Assembly (NCBI GenBank): GCA_018398805.1
Contig: JAGFBZ010002324.1
Span: 310,001 to 374,000 of the forward strand
DNA length: 64,000 nt
DNA from: Hirundichthys speculiger
Taxonomy: Eukaryota; Chordata; Actinopteri; Beloniformes; Exocoetidae
Direction of reading: 5' to 3'
A program made the translations under genes and the position numbers. The notes under the pieces are model-generated. The model had not been told where the DNA came from and ran no database searches. It saw only the letters and a program-made list of their open reading frames with translations. This document shows, piece after piece, positions 21,310-32,476 of this stretch (positions are counted from its first letter, which is position 1; each line of letters begins with the position of its first letter).

Positions 21310-21855
21310 ACGTTACCAGGAGTCTGCGATACTGATTTTGTTCACATCTCCTGTGGTTTGGTGGGCTCAAGATTCCTCAAGATGATGCAGTCCTGCTGGT
21401 TGCCGTGGTTTGCGGTGGACGCCTGAGTCAGCGCCATCCAAATCTGAGAGCGTGGTTGTCCGTCAGAAAAGGGTGGGATGTCCCGTCTGGCTGCGGTTTG
21501 AGGCGCTGCCTCATGGTTCATGATTGAGGGGGAGAATGGAGGAGGAGATTGACAGTTGGATTATTGCAGCATCTCCAGTGATGAAGACAGCTGACGCAAA
21601 GAGCGAAGGCGGTCTGTTTAGCCCTCGATCCACGTTCTCTCTCCTCACATACGACCACCAGCTCTGGACAGTGACGCTCCCTTGGTCATGTCCAACTTGG
21701 AAGAGGCCCTGGGACAGACACAGGTTACACCTCTCAGCTGACCTGGAACACCTTTGCATTCCCCTGTAAGAGCTGGAGGAAGTCTCGGTGGACTGGGAGG
21801 TCTGGCCTACCTGGATAAGTGGAAGTTAAAGGATGGATGGACAGATAGATGAATA
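21310..21855 (+). mobile_element. LINE 3' end with GGAT-repeat tail
   Basis: The order of segments (TGGTTCATGATTGAGGG, GGAGATTGACAG, GACGC..., ACTTGGAAGAGGCCCTGGGACAGAC, CACAGGTTACACCTCTCAGCTG, AGCTGGAGGAAGTC, CTACCTGGATAAGTGGAAG, GGATGGATGG) follows the 3' part of a common fish non-LTR retrotransposon, here with internal deletions and decay. Reading frames are broken. The family is given from recollection and could be RTE/Rex-like or another clade. Confidence 0.5.
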
Positions 21856-21933
21856 TTTCTTTCCACGGTCCTGGTCGTTTTTTGGGTGGTGTAATTTTTC
21901 TTCATCTGATACGTATTTCCAAGTGCATATTAA

Positions 21934-22357
21934 GGCCCGGATCGTACACCTCCTGCTAGCCGCTACCCGCTACCCACTACCCGCTACCCGCAAATTGGCT
22001 TTAGGGAGGCAGAATGATTGCCAATTCAATCTTCTGCTCCCTAAAGGCGTGTAGGCGTGGTCCCTTGTAGGCGTGGCAATGGGCGTGTCTTTTGCGCTTT
22101 CTGCAAACTCGGTATCTTGCAATCACGGGTTTAGGATAGTAGGTAGCGGGTAGCGCAACCTGCTCTTAAAGGGAATGGCTACTGACGCAGTGATCCGTCA
22201 AACAGGTGGAACGCCCTAACCACTCCTATGCATAAATATAGCGATTAGCGCAGGTTAGATCGCGGGTTTAGGGAAATGGAAGATTGCGTTTTTTTGCGGG
22301 GGAACGCCCCTCCCGCTACTCGCTATCCCTTAATAGCAGCTTTAGGAGGTTTGGCCC
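21934..22357 (+). mobile_element. Harbinger-like MITE
   Basis: The element runs from GGCCCGGATCGTACACC to GGAGGTTTGGCCC and is flanked on both sides by TAA (21931-21933, 22358-22360), consistent with the 3-bp TWA duplication of PIF/Harbinger elements. The interior is studded with CGCTACCCGC motifs near the ends. A longer inverted relative is at 40766-41879. Confidence 0.65.
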
Positions 22358-22360
22358 TAA

Positions 22361-23577
22361 ATCTATGATGAACGGATCATATTTATTGTTCTATGAGGAT
22401 GAATTCTAATCATATCGCACGGCTAATAAACCTGATGCATGCCAACATCAGACCAAAATATCGACATTGTACAAACTGCGCCATGAAATTGAACTGCAGA
22501 GCACTTTTGGTTCCTCCAGAGGCTTGAACCACAGGAGTTAAGGAGCATTTTTAGCTCAGCCGTTTTTCTCTCAGGGCATATTTTTATCTTGCTGATCCCT
22601 AACACACTGCACAATGACAGTATCGCTTCCATTTGTATATTACAACTCAGTTCGGATCTGTCACTGCGCCGGAGCACAGTTAAATGATGTGTCGGTTAAA
22701 TTCTGCCATTACAACCTCTGCGCTGATAAGAAATACCGTTTGCATGCGGTATCAGACGTACTTAACAGATGATGAGCCAATGAGAGATCGTCCTGAGTTC
22801 TGCAAACTCTGCACTAAACCTGCTCTGATTTTCATTGTCATGACTCAAACTAACCATCAAGCTTCAACTTTCAACTGTCTCTGTCAGTTGTCCTCTTTTA
22901 ACTTGGAGTCCACTTTCTCTGTTATGTAAAAATCAGTACAGTTCAAATGTAGCTTTGCCCTCAGTCCTCATGAACCAATTAAACAGCTTAACTAGTTTAC
23001 TCTCTTTGCTCACCAGGCTGCATTTGCTCCATTTTTCCCCAGTCAATGCAGAAGTTTAGCTCTGCATTTACATAGGTTTATGTCAAAATTCATAGAATAA
23101 AAGCTACCCAACACACCGGAACCAAGTTAAACAGCCAAACACCATCCAAGTATATGTATGTAACAAATTATCGGAAACTAAGAGGACTCAAGAATGCAGT
23201 GGGTTAATGTCGTTGTTCCTTGAAAGTGGCACTGGTGTGGAAGCGGATCAGACTTTTCCTGGGAGGCCGGGTGGGCGTCCACAACAGCTGGAGGCCGAGG
23301 AGGAACCCAAGAGGGACTTTTAATTCAACGTTTGAAGTCAAAGCCATAAAGAAAGTCAAGAGCAGAGCAACGAGATTCTTCCAGAAGCAAAGGTGGTAAG
23401 TGTTTGACTGCAATCAACCAGGAACTCATGCTGAACCAGTCTGGGCCTTAAACGGCCACTCAGATGAGTTTCTGGCGCTGCTGGAAGGAAGCGATGCCAA
23501 TCAGCCATCGAGGGGCCGACGGCGAAGCAGGAAAAGAAGAGTCAACTCAACGTTACTGTGAGACCTGGAGAAGAAAA
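22361..23577. other. no recognised gene
   Basis: Short frames on both strands show no motif. The sequence looks like ordinary intergenic DNA. Confidence 0.35.
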
Positions 23578-23585
23578 GTTTACAT

Positions 23586-24241
23586 TAGAGCTGGGCGATA
23601 CTGGGGATTTTGGTATTGATCCAATACCAAGTGAATACAGGGCCAGTATCGCCGATACCGATACAGATACCGATACCGATACCAATACTTTTCCATATTA
23701 AGCTTAATCTATCATGAACTTTTGTGATTTTTGTCTTTGGATTATTTTGTTAAAGCCAAGAATAGAATTTAGTCAAACTTTATGTCTTCAACATTTTTGT
23801 GTAAATATTCCTTGGAGTTTTCTAGTCCACCTTTTATATTATATCTTTCAATACTTGTGTAATTTTTTTGCACTGTGTGAACTTTCCTGTTGCTTTAACT
23901 CTAAAATTTTCCCCGTTGTGGGATAAAGGATTATCTAATGTTATTATATTTTAGATAACACCTTTCAATGGGATACATGACATGTACTGGGTTATCACAA
24001 GGTCTTAATTATATTTCTTTGAGTTGGCTCCAGTAACATATGAGTTAAGTAACATGTACTTTGAAAGTTAATATGAGTTGATGCTGAAGATGACCACTCT
24101 GATCTACCTGGATACTGTTGGAAAGAAGAAAAGAAAAGTAAAAAATCTTGAGTATGGATCTTTTTACGTGAGTATCGTTCGATATCGATACCAGCGTTGG
24201 TATCGATATTATCGATATTTGGATCGATCTCCCCAGCTCTA
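23586..24241 (+). mobile_element. hAT MITE (656 bp)
   Basis: The ends TAGAGCTGGGCGATACTGGGG and GATCTCCCCAGCTCTA are inverted. The exact 8-bp target duplication GTTTACAT is at 23578-23585 and 24242-24249. Subterminal GATACCGATAC-type tandem motifs are present at both sides. No transposase frame. Confidence 0.92.
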
Positions 24242-24249
24242 GTTTACAT

Positions 24250-25339
24250 GACTTTCTCCAAACTGTCCCGGTTGCAGCTCTGCTAATGGATGCACCAAAC
24301 GGCCGCCAGCCGTCCCGGGAGACCTGCATCCTTACGTGAGTGGTGTTCAGAGCTTCCGCTGACTTCACGAGGAACAAATGCTTATTTGTCCAGGAGTTTC
24401 CAGTGGGAACAATGATATCAGCGCACCCGTCGCGCACAGGGATTTCCTGTTCCACCCAAAGGGCTCTCATCATGTGAAACACACATCACCTCGAGGACGT
24501 TTGAGCTCAAAGGTGTACACTGATGTACTCATGAGAATACCATCTGGGCTCGAGCGTGGATGCGCATGTACGTTTGCGTCCTCGGGGGGGAATGTGCGAG
24601 CGGAGCTTGGGATATGCTGGGAACACCCAAACCTTCCAGTCTTCAGGCTTGTTTTTGCATTCCAGCATTCGGATTGATTAAGATCGTTCAGTCCTAATCT
24701 CAGATTCCATCACACAATAGTTTCAAAGCGCAGGAGTAGAAACGGAGCTGAGGACCCTCCATCTCTGAGAACAACAGATCGCACCCATCTAACCATCAAA
24801 CATCTGTGATCATCTGTCAGTTTTTCCTCTGCAGTCCTATCTTCTGATTTACATCAGAAAACAAACTTCACTCACTAAAACATTTAGATTTGGCGCAGAT
24901 GTGAGTCCAACCAGAAAGGCTGTGTGGAGAAAATGTTTGATTAACGAGTTTCCGTGCATTTAAAGCCAACATTTCCAGCGCTTTGCAAAATGAACGGATC
25001 ACTTTTTTTTTCTTTAAAGGAGCTTTTCTTTAATGGAAGCGAGACGTCTTGCAGAGCAGTGAGACCTTTGTGTGTGACCACACTTGTGTGGTACGCAGTC
25101 ACGCCAACAAGAAAGCTATTCATCAGTGCATTGATTAAAAAAATCAACTGGTCCTTATCGGGTCTTAAAATGAGCTCATAAACGCTCCTCCAGCAACGGG
25201 CTGGAAAAGTAAGCGGCGCAAATCAAAAATAAACGGAGGAGCATTTGACAACTAATTAGGTTAACCGGCAACAGGAATGGAAAACTGTTCTGTGGTGAGG
25301 AGAGGAAGCGTCCGGCTTGTTACCAGCGGACAGTTCAAC
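24250..25339. other. no recognised gene
   Basis: A 145-codon minus frame (24045-24482) overlaps the MITE and shows no recognisable domain. Nothing else is supported. Confidence 0.35.
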
Positions 25340-25790
25340 AGCCTGCCTGTGGACAGCTTCCACATATGGAAAGGCTCCATCGATGCTGAAGAGAACGTAG
25401 AGGTTTCAGAGCAACATCTGCTCCCATCCAGACAACGACTCTTTCAGGGAAGACCTTCCTTATTTCAGCAAGACAAACTGCATCCATCACAGCAGCAGGA
25501 CTTCACAGGAGAAGAGTCCAGGAGCTGAACTGGTCGACCTGCAGTCCAGATCTTTGACCAGCAGAAACAAAAACATCCAGCAGCGGAGCTCCAGGACTGT
25601 TGAGCAGCTGGAATCCTGCATCAGACCAGAATGGGAGAACATTCCTCTCTGAAAACTCCAGGAACTGGTCTCCTCACTTCCCAGATGTTTACAGACAGAT
25701 GTTAGAAGAAGAGGAGATGCTACACAATGACGACATCACCTTGGTCCAAGTGTTTAGGGACGTGTTGCTGCCATCAAAGTCTAAATGAAC
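25340..25790 (+). pseudogene. Tc1-like transposase, C-terminal remnant
   Basis: The frame reads GSIDAEENVEVSEQHLLPS, RQRLFQGRPSLFQQDK (the FQQDN-type motif holding the second catalytic Asp), then after stops TVEQLESCIRPEWENIP and a tail like LQELVSSLP. This is the C-terminal half of a Tc1-like DDE transposase. Stops and small deletions disrupt it, and the N-terminal DNA-binding half is absent. Confidence 0.65.
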
Positions 25791-25989
25791 TAACTAGAGA
25801 TGCCAAAGTTAAAGCGTCAATAACGCGTCAATAACGCGTCAATAACGCGTTAATAATGCGTTGACACAAATTCTGTTTAACGCCACTATTCTTTTTAACA
25901 CGAGAACACACACACATTTCTGTAAATATGATCCTCAGCCAATAAGTGTATTTACAGTCAACGTGTGGGACAGACATGGAGACAGAAAA

Positions 25990-26108
25990 GGGTCTTATGA
26001 ACGGCAAGTTTAGCTTTAAGGTGCTGCCAGATGGGTCTGTTGACCAGAAAAAGGTTATTTGTATTTGTTACCACTGCAGGGCGGTAAAGTCAGTTTCACA
26101 TCCAACAT
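25990..26108 (+). pseudogene. partial BED-like zinc finger of a hAT
   Basis: MNGKFSFKVLPDGSVD and QKKVICICYHCRAVKS give the first Cys pair of a BED finger. A parallel frame with FKVLPDGGFN and NKVIC occurs in the related copy near 44550-44610, and FSLKVLPDG occurs in the copy at 49170-49200. The second half (N..HL..H) is lost. Non-functional. Confidence 0.5.
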
Positions 26109-26144
26109 TTGCTTGTTTTTTTCTCTTTAAACTTTATTAGCATC

Positions 26145-29084
26145 CGGATGGCCAGTAATGGGGATAAGTCACCTGAATCCCTGCTTGCTTCTCTTAATCT
26201 CCCCACAATTACAGAAGACCATAATAGAGTCCTATTGGCTAACGTAACTTTAGAAGAAATCCAAAAGGCAATCTCTAGACTTAAACCTAATAAGTCCCCA
26301 GGTTCCGATGGGTTTACAGCGGAGTGGTACAAGACTTTCAGTGACTTACTATCACCATTGTTACTGAGAACATTCAATTGGGTGATTAAAAAAGGAGAGA
26401 TTCCGCCATCCTGGAGGGAAGCGATCATCACTGTAATACCAAAAGATGGAAAAGATAAGACAGATTGTTCTAAATACCGACCAATTAGTCTGTTGAACCA
26501 GGATTACAAACTCTTCACATCAATTCTAGCAAAACGTTTAGAAATAATACTTCCAGATATTATACAGTTGGACCAAACAGGGTTCATTAAACAGAGGCAA
26601 ACACAGGACAATGTCAGGAGGACATTACATATAATTAATCATATAAATAAGGATAAATTAGAGGCTGTCTTGTTAGGGCTAGACGCAGAGAAGCCTTTCG
26701 ACTCTGTTGATTTTTTTTTTTTGTTTTTTGTTAAAATAATACAAGCCTTGTACTATAAATCAACAGCTAAAATTTGGATTAATAGAGGACTATCAAATAA
26801 TTTTGAATTATAAAGGGGATGTCGGCAGTGCTGCCCCATATCTCCGCTCTTATTTGCCATCTTTATTGAGTCTCTAAGTCAGTGGATAAGGCAGAATGAG
26901 AAGATAAAGGGGATCATGGTGTCGCAAGAAGAACACAAAATTGCCCTGTTTGCTGATGATATTTTGATATACTTGGGGCACCCATCCTCCTCCCTTCCAG
27001 AATTGCTCTCAACCCTGAAGGAATATGGTTTATTATCAGGTTATAAACTAAACACTCACAAATCCCAAATTTTGTCATTCAATTATTCACCTAGCCAATC
27101 CATCAGAGACGAATTTAAAGTCAATTGGGAATCAATGTCAATCAAATATCTAGGTGTGAATATTCCAAAACACCTGAATATGATTATATCAGACAATTAT
27201 GATCCACTTATTTCCAAAATTAAATCTGACTTGTCCAGGTGGAATCTAGTTCCTTTTCTAGGACTAGGACAGAGGGTGGAAGCAATAAAAATGAACTTGC
27301 TACCCAGGTTATTATATCTTTTCCAAAACATACCAGTTGAACTTCCAAGGGGAAAATTTCAAGAATTAGACAAATTAATATCTCGTTTCATTTGGCAGGG
27401 TAAGAGGCCAAGAATTCGCTATAAGACTCTCCAATTATCAAGAGATAAAGGAGGCCTTGCTCTCCCAAATTTTAAAAATTATCACCAAGCAGTGCAGATA
27501 AAAACTTTGGTTAACATTTGCAACCCTTCCTATAATGCTAAGTGGAAAGACATAGAATGTCAAATATCTAGTGATATTCCATTACAGGCAATTATAGGAG
27601 ATAGTGGCTTGATTACCTGATTAAAAGACACAAACCCATGGATTAAAATGTCAGTGAGGATTTGGCATAGGGTGATCACTAAAAACAAGGCCAAAGAACC
27701 ATACTGGATTATAAGAGGGATAGGATACGACTCAGATTTTTTACCAAACAGGATGGACGCAAGATTTAAAGAGTGGGCTGATAAAGGGTTAATAAAACAC
27801 AGTGACCTCTTCGAAGGGGGCACACTGCAACAATTCCAGGATCTCAAAATTCAATTTAATCTGACAAACCAAGATTTTTATAGATTTTTGCAAATCAGAC
27901 ATTACCTGGAGAAAAAAAATGAAAAAGGAAGAATTACAAACCAATTTGGGGCTAGTGAAGATATTTTTACTCAGCTACAGGTCAGACCCTGGATGTGGAA
28001 ACATTTCAAAGATATATAAAGTGTTGCGAGAACTTGAAGGAAGGGATACTGCATATATAAAGGAGAGATGGGAGAAGGAGAGTAATACCACGATACAGAT
28101 GGGAACATAGGAAAAAATAACTTTACAACAGTGGAAGAGTACATCCTCGCTGAGAATTTGGGTGGAAAAATGTAATTAGGTTTTTCAGAGTTCCAGCACA
28201 AAGGACTTCTCTTGGAGGAAATACATCTTGCTGGAGATCCTGTGGTGAGAGTAAGGCAACACATCTCCATGTGTTTTGGGATTTCCCGGTCATCTCAAAA
28301 TATTGGGTAGAAATCAAACTGAACATAGAGAAAATAATGAAAATAGTGATCCCACCAGGATTTGAGACCTTATGTCTGGGACTAAGACCGGATACTGTCA
28401 AGGGACCTGAAAACAAATATATTTATAATATTTTACTACTAGCAAGTACAAAAGCAATCACCAGGAAATGGTTGACAAAAGACTCCCCTACAGTAGGTGA
28501 TTGGATTAAGGTGGTCAAGGACATTTACATAATGGAGAAGCTAACATTTATTTTGAAGTTGGAACAAGATAAGTTTGAAAGTTACTGGAAAGTTTGGACC
28601 AACTATTTAGCAATGGAAAGGCAAGATACTGGTTAATGTGATATCCTCCCCCCCCCAAGTCCCTTTCTTTTCTTTTGACTCCACTCACCTGGTTCTGTTT
28701 ATGTAGTAATTACACTATTATTAGTTAGTGCTATACATGTGTGCAGTGAGCTATCTATACCTTATTTGCTATTATTACTACCTCAATTACTGTTGTTTTT
28801 ACTATTATCCCACAATAAACTATTGTTCAGGAAGGAAAACATGGACAAAGAAGGGTGAATATGGAGAAGATAAGCTTATTAATAATGGGATTATTACTGT
28901 ACTTATCAGTTTTCATTTTCTTCTCCTTTTTTATTTTATTTTTTCCTAGTTTATTTTTGACCAGTTTTCTTTCTGCGGAAGCTTTGATGATGGCTCTCTA
29001 TACATGTATGCGCTGTTTTTTTCTGTTTTCTTTTTTTTTTGTCTTAAAATAAATAAAAAGTTTAATAACAAAAAAAAAAAAAAA
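26145..29084 (+). mobile_element. L1-clade LINE, 5'-truncated, with poly(A) tail
   Basis: A decayed ORF2 is followed by a short 3' UTR, AATAAA motifs and a poly(A) run (29070-29084). The insertion is flanked by a 14-bp target duplication ACTTTATTAGCATC (26131-26144 and 29085-29098), possibly longer if adjacent A residues are counted. The related hAT copy at 49216-49236 shows the same site without an insert (ATTAGCGTCATGAAAACGGC), which confirms the boundaries. The endonuclease and ORF1 are missing. Confidence 0.93.
26181..28636 (+). pseudogene. L1 ORF2 reverse transcriptase, broken
   Basis: Starting inside the RT domain, the frame gives RLKPNKSPGSDGFTAEWYK, YRPISLLNQDYKLFTSILAK, LDQTGFIKQRQTQDN and LLGLDAEKPFDSV. 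A deletion and T-rich insert near 26705-26735 remove the next RT segment. An in-frame TAA (26811-26813) follows, then RGCRQCCPISPLLFA, the catalytic FADDILIY (about 26948-26971) and SIKYLGVNIP. Further stops are at 27618-27620 and about 28017, and a frameshift precedes the C-terminal part (28271-28636, FWDFPVISKYW). It cannot make an active enzyme. The closest family type is the teleost L1 group. Confidence 0.9.
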
Positions 29085-29289
29085 ACTTTATTAGCATCAT
29101 GAAAACGGCACCAATTTTATCCAGTTTGGTATCATCTTGTAGATATAAGTATGCCAGACATTTCACAGGTGTCATCAACCCTCCAAGCTCAGTGGGCGTG
29201 GCTAAACTCTTAGGAACAGCGCTGAATATCCTTCTGAGTACCTGCTGCTGCCGTGGAGTTTAGGGACCGTCAGTAAATTACTGCAGTCA

Positions 29290-29888
29290 AGCAGCAGCCT
29301 GACAAAATACCCAAAGAAGCTGATGAATTAAACCCCCAAAAAGTACGGCAGCATTGGTGTCTGAAACTGTTGGTGGTTCCGGTTTTCAAACTAAAGGCTT
29401 AAAAAAAATAAGCAGATCTCCGTGAACCTGTATAGGACAAAACGGGTATAGATGATGGATGGATGGATAAACAGAACAAAATTATTGGTGCTATTAATCA
29501 CGAGTTAACTATGAAAATCTTTCGATTAATCCGATTAAAAAAATTTAATCGACTGACATCCCTAATTAATTGATACTTTAACTCTGAGTTCCTGTTCTTT
29601 TGGCCGTTACCCACAGATCTCGCCCGCAGATGGAGCGCAGGAACCAGGCGACGCTTCCTTTTTTGACGAATTAAGACCCCAAAAAGTACACCAGCATTGG
29701 TGGACTTCCGGTTTTCAAACTAAAGGCTTAAAAAAAAAAGCAGATCCCTGTGACCCTGTATAGAACAAAACGGGTATAGATGATGGATGGATGGATAAAC
29801 AAAACATTAAAAAAATTATCTGTGCGAGTTAACTATGAAAAAATTTCGATTAATCACGATTAAAAAATGTAATCGACTGACAGCCCTA
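29290..29888 (+). repeat. two tandem copies of a hAT right end
   Basis: Two segments of about 250-280 bp share the same order: CCCAAAAAGTAC, TTCCGGTTTTCAAACTAAAGG, a poly(A) stretch, AACGGGTATAGATGATGG with a GGATGGATGG tail, CGAGTTAACTATGAAAA, CGATTAATC and AATCGACTGACA-CCCTA. The first ends at about 29566, the second at 29888. The GGTATAGATGATGGATGG part looks like a LINE/SINE tail trapped in the element before duplication. Confidence 0.7.
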
Positions 29889-32016
29889 TAACTATTATTT
29901 TCCATGAAATGGTGAAATGTCTATTTATGTTTCACTGGTAATAAAATATTGGTTTATGAGATTTGCAGATCGTTGCGTTCTGCTTTTATTTGCTTTTTAC
30001 ACAGTGACATTCTTGGAACTGGGGTTGTTATTGTTGTGTGTTTTCAGCTTTAGCACGTTGCTTGTCTTTTGTTGCGACTAAAACGAAGATCAGACCACAT
30101 TTACGGCACGTTAACGCTGAAAATCAGAAAATTCCACGGGGGTTCACATACTTCTTCGTGTCAGGGAGCAGGAACTGGTGTCCAGGTGTTATTGCTTCCA
30201 TGTTGTTTTACTTCTGATCGACGACACTTGGTTTTTAGACATCATTTAGTTTAAATTAGACTCAAAATTTGATTTAAAACAAAATCAGAGCATAAAGGTG
30301 TGGCTAAGCGTGCAGCCAATGACAGCTCCGGGTGTGAGAGTAACTCTGCGACAGCCGTAGGAACATTTAGCTACCATCTCACTGCGCCAAATTCAAAAGT
30401 TGGGCGATTTCTGTCAAACGTTTGGGACGAGGCTGTACGGGTGCCCTTTGGTTTCAGTTCCAGAGCAGAAACTGGATTCGTACCATGTGAATGGAAGAGT
30501 TAAAGCCACGCCTCCTGGGTCAAAGTCAGTGAACGAACCCACTGATTGTAACCACATTTCTGTTTTTGACACATGCAAACATTTATAAAAGAGACCGTGA
30601 ATCAAATTTTCCCAGTATTTCTTAAGACATACTGCAACACTGGTATGTGCATGTCGAAACGTGGATGAGATGTTTAATGTCATCCAGACTCCGAACATTT
30701 CTGATTCAGCGGAGCGTGAAATATCCAGCCCGAAGGGAACGTGAAAATCTGCAACACTGCGTGACGTGTTTTCTGTTCTTTTTCTTTTTTTTTTGGCAAC
30801 AACAAGACATTCAGGAGATGCTGCATCTGGGGAGCCACGTCCCTGGAAACCTGAGTCAGGTAAAAACAGTTTCAGGTTAAACACAAAGCTCTGCAGGTTC
30901 ATTATCAGAAATAGATGTGGTATTTGCACCTCTCTTCCTGCTGAGGCTTCAGATGTGGTGGATGGATGGGGGGGGGGGGGGGGGGGTTATCGGTTTTTAG
31001 CTGGAGGAATGTCCTGTGTTTGTCCTGACAGGCCTCGACATACTGAGGCCCTGACTGTCACATTTGTTATAAGTGGTGGAAAAAAATTTCACAACCGCCT
31101 CGAAAAGCCCCTCAAACCATTTTCCAAAATAACTCTGCTGGAGTTGTCACCTGTCCCACCTGATCTCCTCGGATGGCTCTGTTTGATCCACAGCCAGATG
31201 TTTTGCATCACAAACAGGCTCCTTGGAAACTTAGACACAACCTACCTTGTTTTTTTTTTTTTTTTTTTTAAGGTAAAGGTTCAAGTGTGGTCTTTTGTTC
31301 TGAACTATTTTTATATGTTAAATGCACAGCTATGGTGTAAAACGAACCCTTTTTTTAGGCACGTAAAGAAAACATTTTATGCCTCCTTTTTCACTAGTTG
31401 ATGATATTTCTTAAGGTTTTAATTAAATGTTTGTGGCATGATTTGAAACTGTGAATTTACAGCTGTGTTTGTAGCAGCTCCTTTTTTTAGGGGGTGGAGT
31501 CAGACACTCGACCCCACCCCGTCCCTCTCTCTGTGGGAAGTGTCTTATTGGAGATCAGACCTACAGCTTCAGGTTAAGTGTAAATATGGATGCAAATTAC
31601 GCTCAGTAGCTTTTGAAGAACGTCATTATCATCCAACAGAGCATCTTGTACACAGTCTGAGAGCCCACAGCCATTTTCTTTAAAACCCTTATTTACAGAG
31701 AAGAACGACAGGAAAGCAGGGAAGAAATGCAGTAAAGGGTCTCAGGCCTGCTCGCTTGCGCTTGCTGCAGTAGGAATCCAGCGTCCTTACGTGGACCAAC
31801 CACTGAGCTACACTGCAGCCTGATATCGTAAATTTTAGCTTTTTTGGGACAATCTCGTTGCGACTCATGTGTTCTACAAAATGAAGTTGTAACGCAGGAC
31901 CACTGGTGGGAAAGCTGAAGTAACCTAACAGTTTTGTTGAGTTTAGAGCTGAATGTAAAGAACTGATGATCCTGCACATATAAATCCTGTTGCCATTAAT
32001 GATGCATTCAGTGACA
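29889..32016. other. no recognised gene
   Basis: Contains a G-run (30969-30987), a T-run (31251-31270) and several chance frames on both strands (for example 30414-30929 minus and 30766-31401 plus) that cross these simple tracts. No domain or splice structure was recognised. Confidence 0.4.
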
Positions 32017-32021
32017 AAAGG

Positions 32022-32458
32022 TGTTATGTTAAAGATTGCATTTTGAGCTAAAGTGCTGTGTCATGAGTCCATGACTTCTGGTCTCGATTCCTGCGTGTTC
32101 GAAGGCCACAGTTTTGTTATCGTTCAGGCTCCAACGAGTCTGCCGAGTTTGACGTCTAGAGAATTATCCAAGGTCCTGATGTTTTCCTGTGATCTTTAAA
32201 GGCAACTGTTCCCTACTGATACTTTGTCATTCTGAACCACCCAGCATTCTGTAATGACCTCTCTGAATTTTGCATGCAGACTTGGAGAATAAAACTCCGT
32301 TTTGCACCTCCGTCAGTTGTCAGTGCTTTGTTTAATAACCGAATTGGCTGCATCACCAGAACACAATTATGGTTGAATTTCAGTGGACGCCAACTGTTAT
32401 GTTGAAATTTGGGCATATCTCACTCAAAAGTGAGATATGCCCAAATTTCAACATAACA
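32022..32458 (+). repeat. 5' LTR
   Basis: Starts TGTTATGTT and ends AACATAACA, a terminal inverted repeat as expected for LTRs. It is near-identical to the 3' LTR through AGACTTGGAGAATAAAACTCCG (AATAAA polyadenylation signal near 32290) up to about 32380. There it departs: an inverted copy of its own end replaces a short stretch and makes a palindrome (32385-32468). Confidence 0.92.
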
Positions 32459-32468
32459 GTTGGCGTCC
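32385..32468. repeat. perfect 40-bp palindrome over the LTR/PBS junction
   Basis: The left arm 32385-32424 is the exact reverse complement of the right arm 32429-32468, with a 4-nt loop (CAAA). The right arm comprises the last 30 bp of the LTR plus the first 10 bp of the internal region (GTTGGCGTCC). The 3' LTR lacks the inverted arm. Confidence 0.95.
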
Positions 32469-32476
32469 CTGGATTT
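32460..32476 (+). promoter_or_regulatory. putative primer-binding site
   Basis: TTGGCGTCCCTGGATTT begins one base after the 5' LTR, where a tRNA primer should anneal. The first bases TGG match the CCA end shared by all tRNAs. The tRNA type is not identified. Confidence 0.55.

Larger units (their letters stand above)
25797..29888 (+). mobile_element. hAT-type element split by an L1
   Basis: The left end resembles TAGGGCTGTCAAAGTTA (here TAGAGATGCCAAAGTTA) and the right end is AATCGACTGACAGCCCTA. Copies of the same family begin at 43915 and 48943. Behind the left end come CAATAACGCG tandem repeats, then a BED-like frame (25990-26090: FKVLPDGSVDQKKVICICY). The interior is interrupted by the L1 at 26145-29084. 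The right part exists twice (29290-29566 and about 29640-29888). No clear 8-bp target duplication was found, so the outer limits are less certain. Confidence 0.6.

Noticed and set aside
30766..31401. 211-codon plus frame
   Set aside because: It spans T-runs and a 19-nt G-run, and no protein-like motif is visible.
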